A DNA stretch of 64,000 bases from Bacteroidia bacterium (GCA_030426665.1 JAUHYD010000008.1:62001-126000); one strand, 5' to 3'. Counted from the first letter of the stretch, positions 18,101 through 27,336 are shown. Translations and numbers: made by a program. The notes: generated by a model not told the origin, from the sequence alone.

Positions 18101-20558
18101 CCTTTCATTCAAAACAGATGCCGGTTACCTTCCGAACGTGTACATAACGGCAACACTATTCCGCCCCATGGATGGTAGCGATATGCCACTGACAGTTGCC
18201 CATGGCTTTGCGTCGGTAACGGTACAGGATAAGCAAAGAGCCATGGAGGTATCCATTAAATCGGTTGAACAATCGAGGTCGCACAAAACGCAAACAATAA
18301 ATGTAACGGCAGCACCGGGCGCATTTGTAACTATTGCAGCTGTTGATGAAGGTATTCTACAGATAAAGAACTTTGTGACACCTGACCCTTATGGCTTCTT
18401 CTATCAAAAAACTGCATTGTCTGTCCGTAGCTATGACATATACCCCTGGCTACTTCCGGAGGTAAAATCCTACTACTCCAGCACCGGCGGTGATGGTGGC
18501 GGCTACGACGGCTCACGGGTGAACCCGATGTTTGTGAACAGAGTAAAGAATGTATCCTATTGGAGCGGCATCAGACAAGCAGATAACAATGGAAACATTA
18601 AATATGAGATTGACATCCCACAGTTCTCGGGAGATATACGCATCATGGCACTTGCCTATAAAGACAATGCGTTTGGGAGTAATGAGGCGCACATCAAAGT
18701 TGCCGACCCGATTGTTACCAGCGTTGCGCTACCTCGATTCCTTAGCCCAGGCGACGAAGTAAATATGGCAGTATCCCTGAGCAACACTACTAAAAGGGAT
18801 GCGGAAGCGTCTATAACCGTCAACACTGCAGGTAAACTATCGGTAAATGGCAGCACAACTCGAAATGTAACCATACCTGCAGGCAAGGAGCAGCGAATTG
18901 TGTTTCCTGTTACTGCATCGAATGCTATAGGTAAAGGCAATGTAACAGTGAAGGTAGATGCGTTTAATGAAGTGTTCACAAATGAGACAGACATCAGCAT
19001 ACGACCACCGGCCTCGTTGCAAAAAATCACCGGAAACGGATATGCTGCACCGAATAAGTCGGCATCCATAGCTATAGCAGAGAACTTCTTACCCGTTTCA
19101 TTCTCCGGGAAACTGACCATCAGCAAGTCACCGCTGACACAGTTTGCCAAGCACTTAGACGATCTGGTGCGCTACCCCTATGGCTGTGTTGAACAGACCA
19201 CATCTGCTGCTTTCCCGCAGCTTTACTACTCAGACATGGTCAAGAGCATTACCGGTTTTGCCACTGCCGACGAAAACCCGACAGCCAATGTGCAAAAAGC
19301 CATTACAAAGCTACAGTCTATGCAATCCGGAAACGGTGGTCTCTACTATTGGCCAACCGGTGGACACATTAGCTGGTGGGGAAGTACCTATGCATGCCAC
19401 TTCCTGCTGGAAGCACGCAAAGCCGGGTTTGAAGTCAATGCCCGAACAATTGAAAGACTACTGGACTACCTGAAATACAAGCTCTATAAAAAAGAGATAG
19501 TCAGTTACCGATACAACGGCAATAAAATAAAAAATGTCGCCCCCTCAGAAGTACCCTACTCGCTATACGTGCTGGCATTAGCAGGCCAGCCACAACCTTC
19601 TGAGATGAATTACTACAAGGCACATTCAGACTTGCTGACACTTAGCGGAAAGTATCTGCTTTCCGCAGCCTATGCTATGTCCGGCATGAAAGTACAGTCA
19701 AAAGAAATATTACCTGCATCCTATTCCGGTGAGCAGGCAGAACGGTGTCTTGACGGAAGTTTCAATTCATACATAAGGGATATGGCACTTTCGCTAAGTG
19801 TGATGATGGATACTGACCCATATAATAAACAAACAGGCACCATCGCCAAACTACTATCTGATCAGGTGCAACAGGAGCGATACATGAATACTCAGGAAAA
19901 AGCATTCAGCATACTTGCGCTCGGGAAGGTAGCCCGGTTATCCAATAAAACAGATGCAACTGCTACCGTTACCGCTAATGGCAAAACGATTGGTTCTTCT
20001 GACGGGAAGAGTGTTACCATTGACCTGAAAGGAAATGCAGGCAATACAATCGGGATAAATGTAAAGGGCAAGGGTGGTTTCTATTATTTCTGGGAGACAT
20101 CGGGTATATCTGCAGACGGATCAATCAAGCAGGAGGATAAGTTCATCAAAGTAAGACGCACCTATCTGACAAGAAATGGCATCACCGCCGGCAACACGTT
20201 TGACCTCAATGACCTCATTGTAGTTCACATCACTCTGGAATCGCTGACGGGCAAAGAGGTAAGTAATGTGGTGGTTACCGATATGCTCCCTGCAGGCTTT
20301 GAGATAGAAAACTCCCGTCTGAATAACCTACCCTCAATGAGCTGGATAAAGAAAAAATCGACGGCCGACTATGTAGATATAAGGGACGACAGGATAAACA
20401 TCTTCACCTCTGCTAATGGCAAAGTACAGGACTTCTATTACATGGTTCGGGCAGTATCTCCGGGAAGATTTGTATTGGGTCCGATTCAGGCCGATGCTAT
20501 GTACGATGGCAATTACCACTCTTATAATGGAGCCGGCAAAATAATCATAAAAGAATAA
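15168..20558 (+). CDS. Bacterial alpha-2-macroglobulin lipoprotein (thioester type)
   Basis: A 1796-residue periplasmic protease trap anchored as a lipoprotein: signal peptide with lipobox TSSC (C24). Tandem MG-type beta domains fill the first two thirds, with the stretch VYAFANSIKNATPMEGVKVS typical of bacterial A2M. An 'IYAERNLYRPGETVHLS' block marks the MG2-like region of YfhM-type proteins. The internal thioester motif CVEQ is intact (C1340, in YPYGCVEQTTSAAFPQ). The alpha/alpha-barrel thioester domain follows, and near the C-terminus is a domain with LSNVVV-like VSNVVVTDMLPAGFEIEN. The gene directly precedes pbpC (20 bp), the classic bacterial A2M-PBP1C pair thought to protect and repair the envelope after attack by host or competitor proteases. 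Confidence 0.95.
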   Translation: MKTPAIYRFSTLLLFISICFTSSCSEGDLVSYIRDFQDEIAERQNLEFTFDRDVCPDSLLNNWDSSEYFKITPAVKGMFKWTGTRTLLFSPAEGFSPGTSYQAIAQKQILKYVKGNYQIDAKPILFHTAPLSVFTTQASWKRADNMVDVISEVGIGFNYNVNYSEAVKHVRITQSGKPIPILTSNNGTGHDLTLDLKIQSEEDEATAIEVKIAKGISVIGSDYVSERDTTFTVLVPSRFNLSISNLSAQHTGTEGIITMSTSQPVLEQNLKKCITFEPAVPFNVQVSNNSIIVTSEKFSPTQIYQVQVSTGIEGAFGGKLKQQYSGSASFGEMIPAISFNNTKGTYISSQGYKNIDLSIVNVPTIEVSVVKVYENNIEHFLENDMDYDYHWDDEADEGNSYEYYNTANLGDVIFSKTYETNKLPFQNAARQLHLDFEDKIKEYNGLYVIKVKSKDHYWIQKSKILAISDIGLIVKEGKNNVYAFANSIKNATPMEGVKVSFISSTNQKLFTATTNADGVATFDKTDATARGFHTALVTAKKDAEFSYIAFNKSRIGTSRFDIGGRLPGTTGLIAMIYAERNLYRPGETVHLSTIVRDEQWQTQADIPVKIKFVMPNGKEFATARKTLNKQGSCEATFAPPPEAMTGTYIAEVYTGNDVLLNSYNIVIEEFMPDRLKAVLKNDKEVYKPGDKIQTSIQADNLYGTPAANRNYECAFSLTKAVFSSDKYADYSFDLSNDVRVGEELRKGMTNEQGAASEQFDIDTSLAGAGLLTGKITGTVFDETGRPMHRYANFKVFTQPVFAGIRCDDRYVSSKKPVKVGLIALDQEGAIVQSEVEVVVIKKHWYSVIQRLGGSYRYVSQSDDRVISRQKVKVSGAGSHFTFVVPGSGDYEVRVFAPGSRGYVSRRIYAYGWGDTQYSSFEVNNEGNVTIKTDKKSYNKGEDINALFTTPFDGRMLVTIEQDGIIEHRYVNTENKSASLSFKTDAGYLPNVYITATLFRPMDGSDMPLTVAHGFASVTVQDKQRAMEVSIKSVEQSRSHKTQTINVTAAPGAFVTIAAVDEGILQIKNFVTPDPYGFFYQKTALSVRSYDIYPWLLPEVKSYYSSTGGDGGGYDGSRVNPMFVNRVKNVSYWSGIRQADNNGNIKYEIDIPQFSGDIRIMALAYKDNAFGSNEAHIKVADPIVTSVALPRFLSPGDEVNMAVSLSNTTKRDAEASITVNTAGKLSVNGSTTRNVTIPAGKEQRIVFPVTASNAIGKGNVTVKVDAFNEVFTNETDISIRPPASLQKITGNGYAAPNKSASIAIAENFLPVSFSGKLTISKSPLTQFAKHLDDLVRYPYGCVEQTTSAAFPQLYYSDMVKSITGFATADENPTANVQKAITKLQSMQSGNGGLYYWPTGGHISWWGSTYACHFLLEARKAGFEVNARTIERLLDYLKYKLYKKEIVSYRYNGNKIKNVAPSEVPYSLYVLALAGQPQPSEMNYYKAHSDLLTLSGKYLLSAAYAMSGMKVQSKEILPASYSGEQAERCLDGSFNSYIRDMALSLSVMMDTDPYNKQTGTIAKLLSDQVQQERYMNTQEKAFSILALGKVARLSNKTDATATVTANGKTIGSSDGKSVTIDLKGNAGNTIGINVKGKGGFYYFWETSGISADGSIKQEDKFIKVRRTYLTRNGITAGNTFDLNDLIVVHITLESLTGKEVSNVVVTDMLPAGFEIENSRLNNLPSMSWIKKKSTADYVDIRDDRINIFTSANGKVQDFYYMVRAVSPGRFVLGPIQADAMYDGNYHSYNGAGKIIIKE

Positions 20559-20578
20559 ATAGGGGTGTATAGGAACCA

Positions 20579-22900
20579 ATGACGAGACATAGAAGGATAC
20601 TGAAGCGACTACTTGTTGTTGCGTTATCGGCTGTTGTATTGTTTTTCATTATCGACTTAGCGGCTCCGGTGGCAGTGACAGTACCATACTCCAAAACAAT
20701 TTATGCAAGCGACAGCACCGTACTGCACAGCTACTTAGCTGCAGACGAGCAATGGCGAATGGAAGCCCATCTGAATGAAATTTCACCGGAACTAAAAAAA
20801 GCAATAGTCTTTAAAGAGGATAAATACTTCTATCAACACTTCGGCATTAATCCGGCCGCCCTACTCAGAGCGGCAACCAACAACATCTTCAGTCGCAGGA
20901 GAACTTCGGGGGCGTCGACAATTACTATGCAGGTAGCCCGCCTGCTCGACCCAAAACCCAGAACCTACCTAAACAAGCTAAAAGAGATGTTCCGGGCCAT
21001 GCAACTGGAGCTACACTACAGCAAAGAAGAAATACTTAGGCTGTACCTCAATCTCGTACCTTATGGTTCCAATATCCAAGGAGTAAAGGCTGCTTCAATT
21101 CTGTACTTCAACAAAATGCCGGATCACCTTTCCCTGGCAGAAATAACAGCATTGAGTATCATCCCCAATCGCCCAAACTCGCTGGAAATAGGGACAAAGA
21201 ACTCTTACATTGTTCAACAGAGAAACAAATGGCTGCAAAGGTTTCGTGAGGCGGGGATATTTCCGGAAAATACCATCAGGGATGCACTGAGTGAACCGCT
21301 GACCGCATACCGGCATCCGGCACCGTCCTCGGCACCGCAACTGTCGTTACGTATGTGCGGGGCTGCGCCATTCCTAACTGACATATACACAACCATTGTT
21401 CCCAAACTACAAGCCAAGGCTGAGTCGATTACTTACAACTATGTCAACGAGCTGAAGCTGCATAACATAAATAATGCCGCTGTAATAATTATAGACAACG
21501 AGACTCATGAGGTGGTCACCTATATAGGTTCTTCAGACTTTAATGACAGTCTGCATTGCGGACAAGTAGATGGCGTACAGGCGCTGCGTTCTCCCGGAAG
21601 CACGCTGAAGCCACTGCTGTATGGCAAATGTATTGACAAAGGCCTGATAACACCTAAAACCAAAATAGCTGATGTACCGGTTAATATCAAAGGCTATTCA
21701 CCGGAAAATTATGACAGGGAGTTTCGTGGAAATGTGACGGTCGAGTTTGCGCTCAGTCACTCGCTGAATATCCCTGCCGTGAAACTATTGGAAAACTTCG
21801 GGTTGGATGCATTCATTAATTCTTTGTCACAGGCCGGTTTCTCCTCCATTGCCAATAGCCGGAAAGATTTAGGGCTCTCTGTCATCCTTGGCGGATGTGT
21901 CGTCCGGCTCGATGAGTTGACTTCGATGTATGCCTCGATAGCAAACAACGGAAATTACCGAAGACCAATATACTATACCAACACCGTGCAGAAAGAAACA
22001 TCGGAAAAAGATACCATTCCCGGAATATTGTCGCCTCAGTCGTGCTATATGATTACCAATATACTCACTGGACTTACAAGGCCGGATCTTCCGAATTCTT
22101 TGCAATCGGCAAAAAACATACCCCGCATAGCCTGGAAAACCGGCACCTCGTACGGCAGAAAAGACGCATGGAGCATTGGCTACAACAAAAAATACACCAT
22201 CGGCGTGTGGGTAGGCAACTTCTCGGCAGAGGGAGCACCTGAACTGAGTGGCACCACTACTGCAACCCCATTGTTGTTCCGGCTGTTTAATGCCATTGAC
22301 TACAGCGCAAGTGACAAATGGCCGGCAGAACCGAAGAACATGTCATTCCGGCTTGTTTGTGCCGAAACAGGTAATGTACCTGACGATTTTTGCGAACAGC
22401 AGATTATGGACTTTTACCTGCCCGGAATCTCAGACAACAGAACCTGTACGCACCTCAGGCACGTTTGGGTATCGGCGGATGAACGGTGTAGCTACTGTAG
22501 CCTATGTCTACCGCCGGCAGGGTATATAAATAAGTTGCTACCTAATGTGCCATCCGAGCTGGCGTCTTATTATGATGCGGTACACATACCTTATACCTCC
22601 CTTCCGCCCCATAACCCTGAATGCACGCACAACTTTTCCGGAAATCCACCAGTCATCACCTCACTCACTAATGGGTTAACTTATATTATCGAAAACCCGG
22701 AAATGCAACAGTTACAGCTTTCCTGTGTTGCCGCAGGAGACGTATCAAAGGTATTCTGGTATATCAACGACCGCATTTATGCAACCGCGGAAGTAGGGGA
22801 AAGGCTATTCTTTAAGGCTACAACGTCGACCATAAAAATATCTTGCGTGGATGACAAAGGAAGGAAGACCGACATAAATATTAAAGCCGAATACCTGTAG
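20579..22900 (+). CDS. pbpC: Penicillin-binding protein 1C
   Basis: A 773-residue bifunctional class A PBP, inner-membrane anchored by one helix (about 11-27). The GT51 glycosyltransferase domain has the catalytic EDKYFYQHFG (E80-G89). The transpeptidase domain has SxxK as S341-TL-K344, SxN as S395-L-N397, and KTGTS at 520-524. A C-terminal BiPBP_C-type beta domain (about 690-773) ends the protein, as in PBP1C. It forms the second gene of the A2M-pbpC pair, with only 20 bp between them, and is probably co-transcribed. Several Cys residues in the linker (residues about 600-650, spacing HLRHVW...CSYCSLC) look like a small metal or disulfide knot seen in PBP1C. Confidence 0.96.
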   Translation: MTRHRRILKRLLVVALSAVVLFFIIDLAAPVAVTVPYSKTIYASDSTVLHSYLAADEQWRMEAHLNEISPELKKAIVFKEDKYFYQHFGINPAALLRAATNNIFSRRRTSGASTITMQVARLLDPKPRTYLNKLKEMFRAMQLELHYSKEEILRLYLNLVPYGSNIQGVKAASILYFNKMPDHLSLAEITALSIIPNRPNSLEIGTKNSYIVQQRNKWLQRFREAGIFPENTIRDALSEPLTAYRHPAPSSAPQLSLRMCGAAPFLTDIYTTIVPKLQAKAESITYNYVNELKLHNINNAAVIIIDNETHEVVTYIGSSDFNDSLHCGQVDGVQALRSPGSTLKPLLYGKCIDKGLITPKTKIADVPVNIKGYSPENYDREFRGNVTVEFALSHSLNIPAVKLLENFGLDAFINSLSQAGFSSIANSRKDLGLSVILGGCVVRLDELTSMYASIANNGNYRRPIYYTNTVQKETSEKDTIPGILSPQSCYMITNILTGLTRPDLPNSLQSAKNIPRIAWKTGTSYGRKDAWSIGYNKKYTIGVWVGNFSAEGAPELSGTTTATPLLFRLFNAIDYSASDKWPAEPKNMSFRLVCAETGNVPDDFCEQQIMDFYLPGISDNRTCTHLRHVWVSADERCSYCSLCLPPAGYINKLLPNVPSELASYYDAVHIPYTSLPPHNPECTHNFSGNPPVITSLTNGLTYIIENPEMQQLQLSCVAAGDVSKVFWYINDRIYATAEVGERLFFKATTSTIKISCVDDKGRKTDINIKAEYL

Positions 22901-23059
22901 CATTTTTGTCCGTATAAGATAGTATTATATTCAACAAAACAAGTGTCTGAACGCATCACTTCATATTTTTTATTTATTCTAAAAAATGACAGTTGAATTT
23001 CCTTTTGTCAATTAAAACTCCTATTTTTCAAAATATTAATAACTATTTCCTGATATTTT

Positions 23060-24178
23060 ATGACTATAGGTGTATTGAAAGAACAAGCCCCGGAGACAAG
23101 AGTTTCCCTGGTCCCTGAAGTAGTAAAAGCACTTGCAAAATTAAACGTCACCGTTTGGATAGAAGACGGAGCAGGTGTTTCGGCTTTTTTCAGCAATGAT
23201 GCTTATACCGAAGCGGGAGCTTTGATAAAGTCAGCTGCCGACATCAATGCCGAAGCAGACATTGTACTTACCATTCAACCGGCACTTGCCGGCAAAGCCA
23301 AGAAGGGCGCGGTCTTGATGGGAGTATACCAGCCATTGTTCAATCACGAACTCATACAGGGGTGGGCAGAGCAAGGCTATACCGTTTTTAGTCTCGACAC
23401 CATTCCCCGTACCACGCGTGCACAGGCAATGGACGTGTTGAGTTCTCAGGCAAATATCGCGGGCTACAAAGCGGTATTGCTGGCAGCCTATCAGTACTGT
23501 CGTTACTTCCCGATGTTTATGACTGCTGCCGGTAGCATTCCACCAGCAAAGGTGCTGATACTGGGCGCAGGGGTAGCAGGGCTTCAGGCTATCGCCACCG
23601 CACGCCGACTAGGTGCTGTGGTTGAGGTATTTGATACCAGACCTGCGGTTAAGGAAGAAGTGATGAGCCTCGGGGCGAAGTTTGTAGAAGTGGAAGGAGC
23701 GGCAGACGCTTCAAAAGCAGGTGGATACGCAGTAGAGCAAACCGAAGAATTCAAACAAAGGCAACGCGATAAGATTGCCGAACACGCAAAAAAATCAGAT
23801 ATAATAATATCTACGGCTCAAATACCAGGAAGGAAAGCACCTATATTGATTACAAAAGCCATGATAGAAGATATGCGACAAGGCTCAGTAATCATCGATC
23901 TCGCTTCTGTTACCGGCGGTAATACCGACCTTACCGAGGACAATACTACTGTAATGCACAACGGAGTGGCGATAATAGGAAACTCTGCGCTTGCGGCTAC
24001 CGCGTCATCCGACGCCAGCAAAATGTACAGCAAAAACGTACTGAACTTCTCCAAACTTATCATTGACAAGGATGGTGGACTTAACCTGAACTTTGAAGAC
24101 GATATCGTGAAAGGGACTGCCATTACGCATGAAGGAAAGATTGTGAACGAAAGAGTGTTGGCGCTTAGAGGAGCATAA
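23060..24178 (+). CDS. pntAA: NAD(P) transhydrogenase alpha subunit, part 1 (domain I)
   Basis: The soluble NAD(H)-binding subunit of the proton-translocating transhydrogenase, 372 residues. It begins MTIGVLKEQAPETRVSLVPE, the alanine dehydrogenase/PNT N-terminal signature. The Rossmann motif is GAGVAGLQAIATARRLGA (about 171-188) followed by VVEVFDTRP. The stretch IISTAQIPGRKAPILIT is the PNT signature 2 region. In this organism the alpha chain is split, so domain I ends here and the membrane part is the next gene. With pntAB and pntB it forms an operon that makes NADPH at the expense of the proton gradient. Confidence 0.95.
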   Translation: MTIGVLKEQAPETRVSLVPEVVKALAKLNVTVWIEDGAGVSAFFSNDAYTEAGALIKSAADINAEADIVLTIQPALAGKAKKGAVLMGVYQPLFNHELIQGWAEQGYTVFSLDTIPRTTRAQAMDVLSSQANIAGYKAVLLAAYQYCRYFPMFMTAAGSIPPAKVLILGAGVAGLQAIATARRLGAVVEVFDTRPAVKEEVMSLGAKFVEVEGAADASKAGGYAVEQTEEFKQRQRDKIAEHAKKSDIIISTAQIPGRKAPILITKAMIEDMRQGSVIIDLASVTGGNTDLTEDNTTVMHNGVAIIGNSALAATASSDASKMYSKNVLNFSKLIIDKDGGLNLNFEDDIVKGTAITHEGKIVNERVLALRGA

Positions 24179-24228
24179 CCGTTACAACAAACGCAGCAAA
24201 TAATATTATTCATCTATAACTTTCAACA

Positions 24229-24549
24229 ATGGATACGTTAATCAATTTATTTACCGACCCGGCAACCTACCGGCTCATGACAATTGTCATCTTGTCAATC
24301 TTCTTAGGTATAGAGGTTATCTCTCGCGTACCGTCTGTCCTTCACACACCACTGATGAGCGGTGCCAATGCAATACATGGTGTCGTTATTATAGGTGCAA
24401 TTATTGTTATGGGTCAGGCACATACGGATGATTATCTCGCCCTCACGCTTGGCTTTCTGGCAGTGATACTTGGTACACTCAATGTGGTAGGTGGTTTTGT
24501 GGTAACTGATAGGATGCTCGAAATGTTCAGTAAAAAGAAGAAAAAATAA
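24229..24549 (+). CDS. pntAB: NAD(P) transhydrogenase alpha subunit, part 2 (membrane)
   Basis: A 106-residue hydrophobic protein with three membrane helices, the domain II part of the alpha chain. The conserved TPLMSGANAIHGVVIIGAI is the PntA-C signature. It ends in a lysine-rich tail KKKKK. The gene follows pntAA by 50 bp and precedes pntB by 56 bp. It assembles with PntB to form the proton channel of the transhydrogenase. Confidence 0.94.
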   Translation: MDTLINLFTDPATYRLMTIVILSIFLGIEVISRVPSVLHTPLMSGANAIHGVVIIGAIIVMGQAHTDDYLALTLGFLAVILGTLNVVGGFVVTDRMLEMFSKKKKK

Positions 24550-24605
24550 ATAACCATCTTTTCATATAATTCTCTGACTGGGTTCAGGGCAAAATACTTA
24601 TACAC

Positions 24606-26021
24606 ATGGAAGATATGATACTTCAGTTGAGCTACCTGATAGGTTCTGTAACCTTTATCATCGGACTGAAAATGCTTTCGCATCCGGATACTGCCCGCAA
24701 AGGGAACGCCATAGCAGCCGGGGGTATGACGCTTGCTATTCTGGCAACAATATTTCTGTACCGAGACGAAAGCGGTGTCCCGCTCCACAACTATATGTGG
24801 ATTTTCGGTGCACTTATAATCGGAACTGTGGTTGGAACCATGGTATCCAAGAAAGTACAAATGACGGCTATGCCGGAGATGGTAAGTATGTTTAATGGTA
24901 TGGGTGGTGCATGTGCCATGTTGATTTCCATTGTCGAGTACCGTCACTTAATGGAAAACATAAATACGCACACTCCTGACACAGGAACAATGACAGTTGT
25001 GGTTCTGGGCATGCTGATTGGTACGGTATCTTTTGCAGGAAGTATGATTGCTTGGGGCAAGCTAAACGGAAGCATCAAAGACAGAACGATACCCGGCGGA
25101 CAAGTCATCAACTTCATTCTGTTTGCAGGGCTCATTACACTGGTAATAATGGTAGTCGGCGGATTTTTCCCTGAAATGCCGGCTCTGTTTTATGGTATTC
25201 TTGCACTCGCTGCTATTTACGGGATACTATTTGTAATGCCGATAGGGGGTGCAGATATGCCGGTGGTAATTTCTTTGCTCAACTCATTTACCGGGGTTGC
25301 CGCAGCATTCGGAGGCTTCCTGTATGACAATCCGGTAATGCTTACCGGTGGTATTCTGGTAGGATCTGCAGGTACGATCCTTACTATTCTTATGTGTAAA
25401 GCGATGAACCGCTCACTTAAAAATGTACTGATAGGCTCCTTCGGGGGTGCTACAGCCGGCGGTGGCGGTGGTGCCGGTGGCGAGCAAGGTTCTTACAAGG
25501 AAATTTCGCTTAACGATACCGCTGTGCTAATGGCCTATGCACAAAAAGTAATGATAATACCCGGCTACGGGCTGGCAGTGGCGCAAGCACAACATACCTG
25601 CCACGAGCTAGAAAAAATATTGAATGAGAAAGGTGTTGAAGTGCAATATGGCATACACCCCGTCGCCGGTCGTATGCCGGGCCACATGAACGTATTGCTG
25701 GCAGAGGCAGATGTGCCATACGAGAAGTTACTGGAAATGGAAGACGCTAATGACCAAATGGCCGGCACTAACGTTGTTTTGATACTAGGCGCGAACGATG
25801 TGGTAAATCCTGCAGCAAAAGAAGATCCATCCAGCCCGATATATGGTATGCCGATACTAGAAGTAGAGAAGGCAGACCATGTAATTGTCAACAAACGAAG
25901 CATGAAACCAGGCTATGCAGGTATAGAAAACGACCTGTTCTTCAGACCTAAAACGTCGATGCTGTTTGGCGATGCCAAAAAGATGCTTCAGGCACTTGCT
26001 ACCGAATTGAAACAACTGTAA
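24606..26021 (+). CDS. pntB: NAD(P) transhydrogenase beta subunit
   Basis: The 471-residue subunit combines the proton channel, about eight or nine membrane helices in the N-terminal 270 residues, with the soluble NADP(H)-binding domain III. Domain III starts near 290 and carries YGIHPVAGRMPGHMNVLLAE and the late LFFRPKTSMLFGDAKK. A flexible glycine-rich linker TAGGGGGAGGEQGS (about 281-294) joins them. The N-terminal EMVSMFNGMGGACA is the beta-subunit hallmark. Last gene of the pnt operon. Identification is certain. Confidence 0.95.
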   Translation: MEDMILQLSYLIGSVTFIIGLKMLSHPDTARKGNAIAAGGMTLAILATIFLYRDESGVPLHNYMWIFGALIIGTVVGTMVSKKVQMTAMPEMVSMFNGMGGACAMLISIVEYRHLMENINTHTPDTGTMTVVVLGMLIGTVSFAGSMIAWGKLNGSIKDRTIPGGQVINFILFAGLITLVIMVVGGFFPEMPALFYGILALAAIYGILFVMPIGGADMPVVISLLNSFTGVAAAFGGFLYDNPVMLTGGILVGSAGTILTILMCKAMNRSLKNVLIGSFGGATAGGGGGAGGEQGSYKEISLNDTAVLMAYAQKVMIIPGYGLAVAQAQHTCHELEKILNEKGVEVQYGIHPVAGRMPGHMNVLLAEADVPYEKLLEMEDANDQMAGTNVVLILGANDVVNPAAKEDPSSPIYGMPILEVEKADHVIVNKRSMKPGYAGIENDLFFRPKTSMLFGDAKKMLQALATELKQL

Positions 26022-26126
26022 CCTACGCCCCGACCTATGACATTTCAAGCAGTGATTCTGAAGCAATCATAAAGAATATGTGTCGGGTAGTATTTCATAA
26101 TTAAAAACTTTAACTAAATTTATGCC

Positions 26127-26711
26127 ATGGTAAGTAAGAAAGGCGGCCTGGTTATAGCAATAATAGGACTATTATCATTTGTGTTTTCGGTTATGTCTCT
26201 TTCATCGTGTACGCAACCATTGGAAGAATTTCCGTGGTCGTGCAATTACGTAGTATGTAACAATGGAGGAACGTGCGACAGTGGCAGATGTGTATGTCCG
26301 GTAGGCTTTGAGGGTGGCGACTGTTCGGTAAAAACCGTTGACAAATATATAGGCACCTGGCAACTACACTCTACACTGGTAGGTAGTGACTCTGTAAAGC
26401 AAGTAGGTACTGACACGACTTATGACGTGTTACTTGATCGTACTGCTGCTAATACAACATTTTTTATCCGTAATTTTTACAACAACGTCTATTACGGCAC
26501 CGTATTGTGCCACATAGATAGTAATAACACTTCTGAGTTCTGGATAGATACAACGTCTTCACTTAACATGATTTATGATCACTTCAGAATAAGGAGCGGA
26601 TGGGGTAGAATATACGGAGACTCTATATCTGCAACCATGCGCATTCAGCGGCTTAATGCTAGTATTAACTGGCAACGCGATACGATTGATTTTGCGTGTT
26701 ATCGTCGCTAA
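26127..26711 (+). CDS. Lipoprotein with one EGF-like domain, function unknown
   Basis: 194 residues with a lipoprotein signal peptide (hydrophobic 8-24, lipobox LSSC, C28). Right after the anchor is a full EGF-like domain with six cysteines: C39, C44, C50, C55, C57, C66, including the hallmark CVCPVGFEGGDC. The remaining 125 residues read as a beta-rich lipocalin-like or calycin-like domain starting KYIGTWQLHSTLVG, a pattern seen in Bacteroidota 'EGF plus lipocalin-like' lipoproteins. Role unknown; a cell-surface binding function is a guess. No operon partner; tRNA genes follow. Signal and EGF reading are firm, the C-terminal fold is tentative. Confidence 0.75.
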   Translation: MVSKKGGLVIAIIGLLSFVFSVMSLSSCTQPLEEFPWSCNYVVCNNGGTCDSGRCVCPVGFEGGDCSVKTVDKYIGTWQLHSTLVGSDSVKQVGTDTTYDVLLDRTAANTTFFIRNFYNNVYYGTVLCHIDSNNTSEFWIDTTSSLNMIYDHFRIRSGWGRIYGDSISATMRIQRLNASINWQRDTIDFACYRR

Positions 26712-26830
26712 CGAGCTCGAAAATTACATTTTTACATAGCAGACATAACAACATATATACCAACATTTTACCGTTGTTTTATATCCGCTATAAGTTCTTT
26801 CAAATGAGGTTTTTAAAATTTTAGAAAATA

Positions 26831-26861
26831 TTTGCAAAACCAAATTTTCTTTTTACTTTTG
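26831..26861 (+). promoter_or_regulatory. Promoter of the Thr-Tyr-Gly-Thr tRNA cluster
   Basis: TTTG (26,831-26,834), then exactly 19 nt, then TACTTTTG (26,854-26,861): a perfect match to the Bacteroidota -33/-7 consensus TTTG-N19-TAnnTTTG. It ends 43 nt before the first tRNA. The bases after the -7 box (GCCATCC) resemble the rpmI and tRNA-His start regions (GCCGTCC). Confidence 0.8.
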
Positions 26862-26904
26862 CCATCCCTTCAGCGATGAGGGGCAACAAAGTTCTTTGAT
26901 TTTA

Positions 26905-26977
26905 GCCACTTTAGCTCAGCTGGTAGAGCAACTGATTTGTAATCAGTAGGTCGCTGGTTCGATTCCGGCAAGTGGCT
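26905..26977 (+). tRNA. tRNA-Thr (TGT anticodon)
   Basis: 73 nt cloverleaf. Acceptor GCCACTT/AAGTGGC, D-arm AGCTCAGCTGGTAGAGCA, anticodon stem ACTGA/TCAGT around loop TTTGTAA (anticodon TGT), T-arm with GGTTCGATTCC. Discriminator T, no encoded CCA. First of four tRNAs in the cluster. Confidence 0.97.
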
Positions 26978-26984
26978 CATTAAC

Positions 26985-27067
<83 letters not shown>

Positions 27068-27071
27068 CTCT

Positions 27072-27104
27072 CATGTTGACGGTCTTCTATGGCTCGTCAG
27101 CATG
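27072..27104 (+). other. Hairpin between tRNA-Tyr and tRNA-Gly
   Basis: Ten-bp inverted repeat CATGTTGACG / CGTCAGCATG (one G-T pair) with a 12- to 13-nt loop. It fills the spacer between two tRNAs. There is no T-run after it, so it is more likely an RNA-processing structure than a terminator. Confidence 0.5.
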
Positions 27105-27112
27105 ATTCAGAA

Positions 27113-27185
27113 GCGGGAGTAGCTCAGTTGGTAGAGCGACAGCCTTCCAAGCTGTAGGTCGCGGGTTCGAGCCTCGTCTCCCGCT
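27113..27185 (+). tRNA. tRNA-Gly (TCC anticodon)
   Basis: 73 nt. Acceptor GCGGGAG/CTCCCGC, anticodon stem ACAGC/GCTGT around loop CTTCCAA (anticodon TCC), T-arm GGGTTCGAGCC, discriminator T, no encoded CCA. Confidence 0.97.
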
Positions 27186-27264
27186 CAATTTGTGTTCTTT
27201 TACCAGTTTGTTTTTAAGCCAAGGCGTGAAGTGCCGCGATACTTCCGGGTTTATGACAACAATA

Positions 27265-27336
<72 letters not shown>

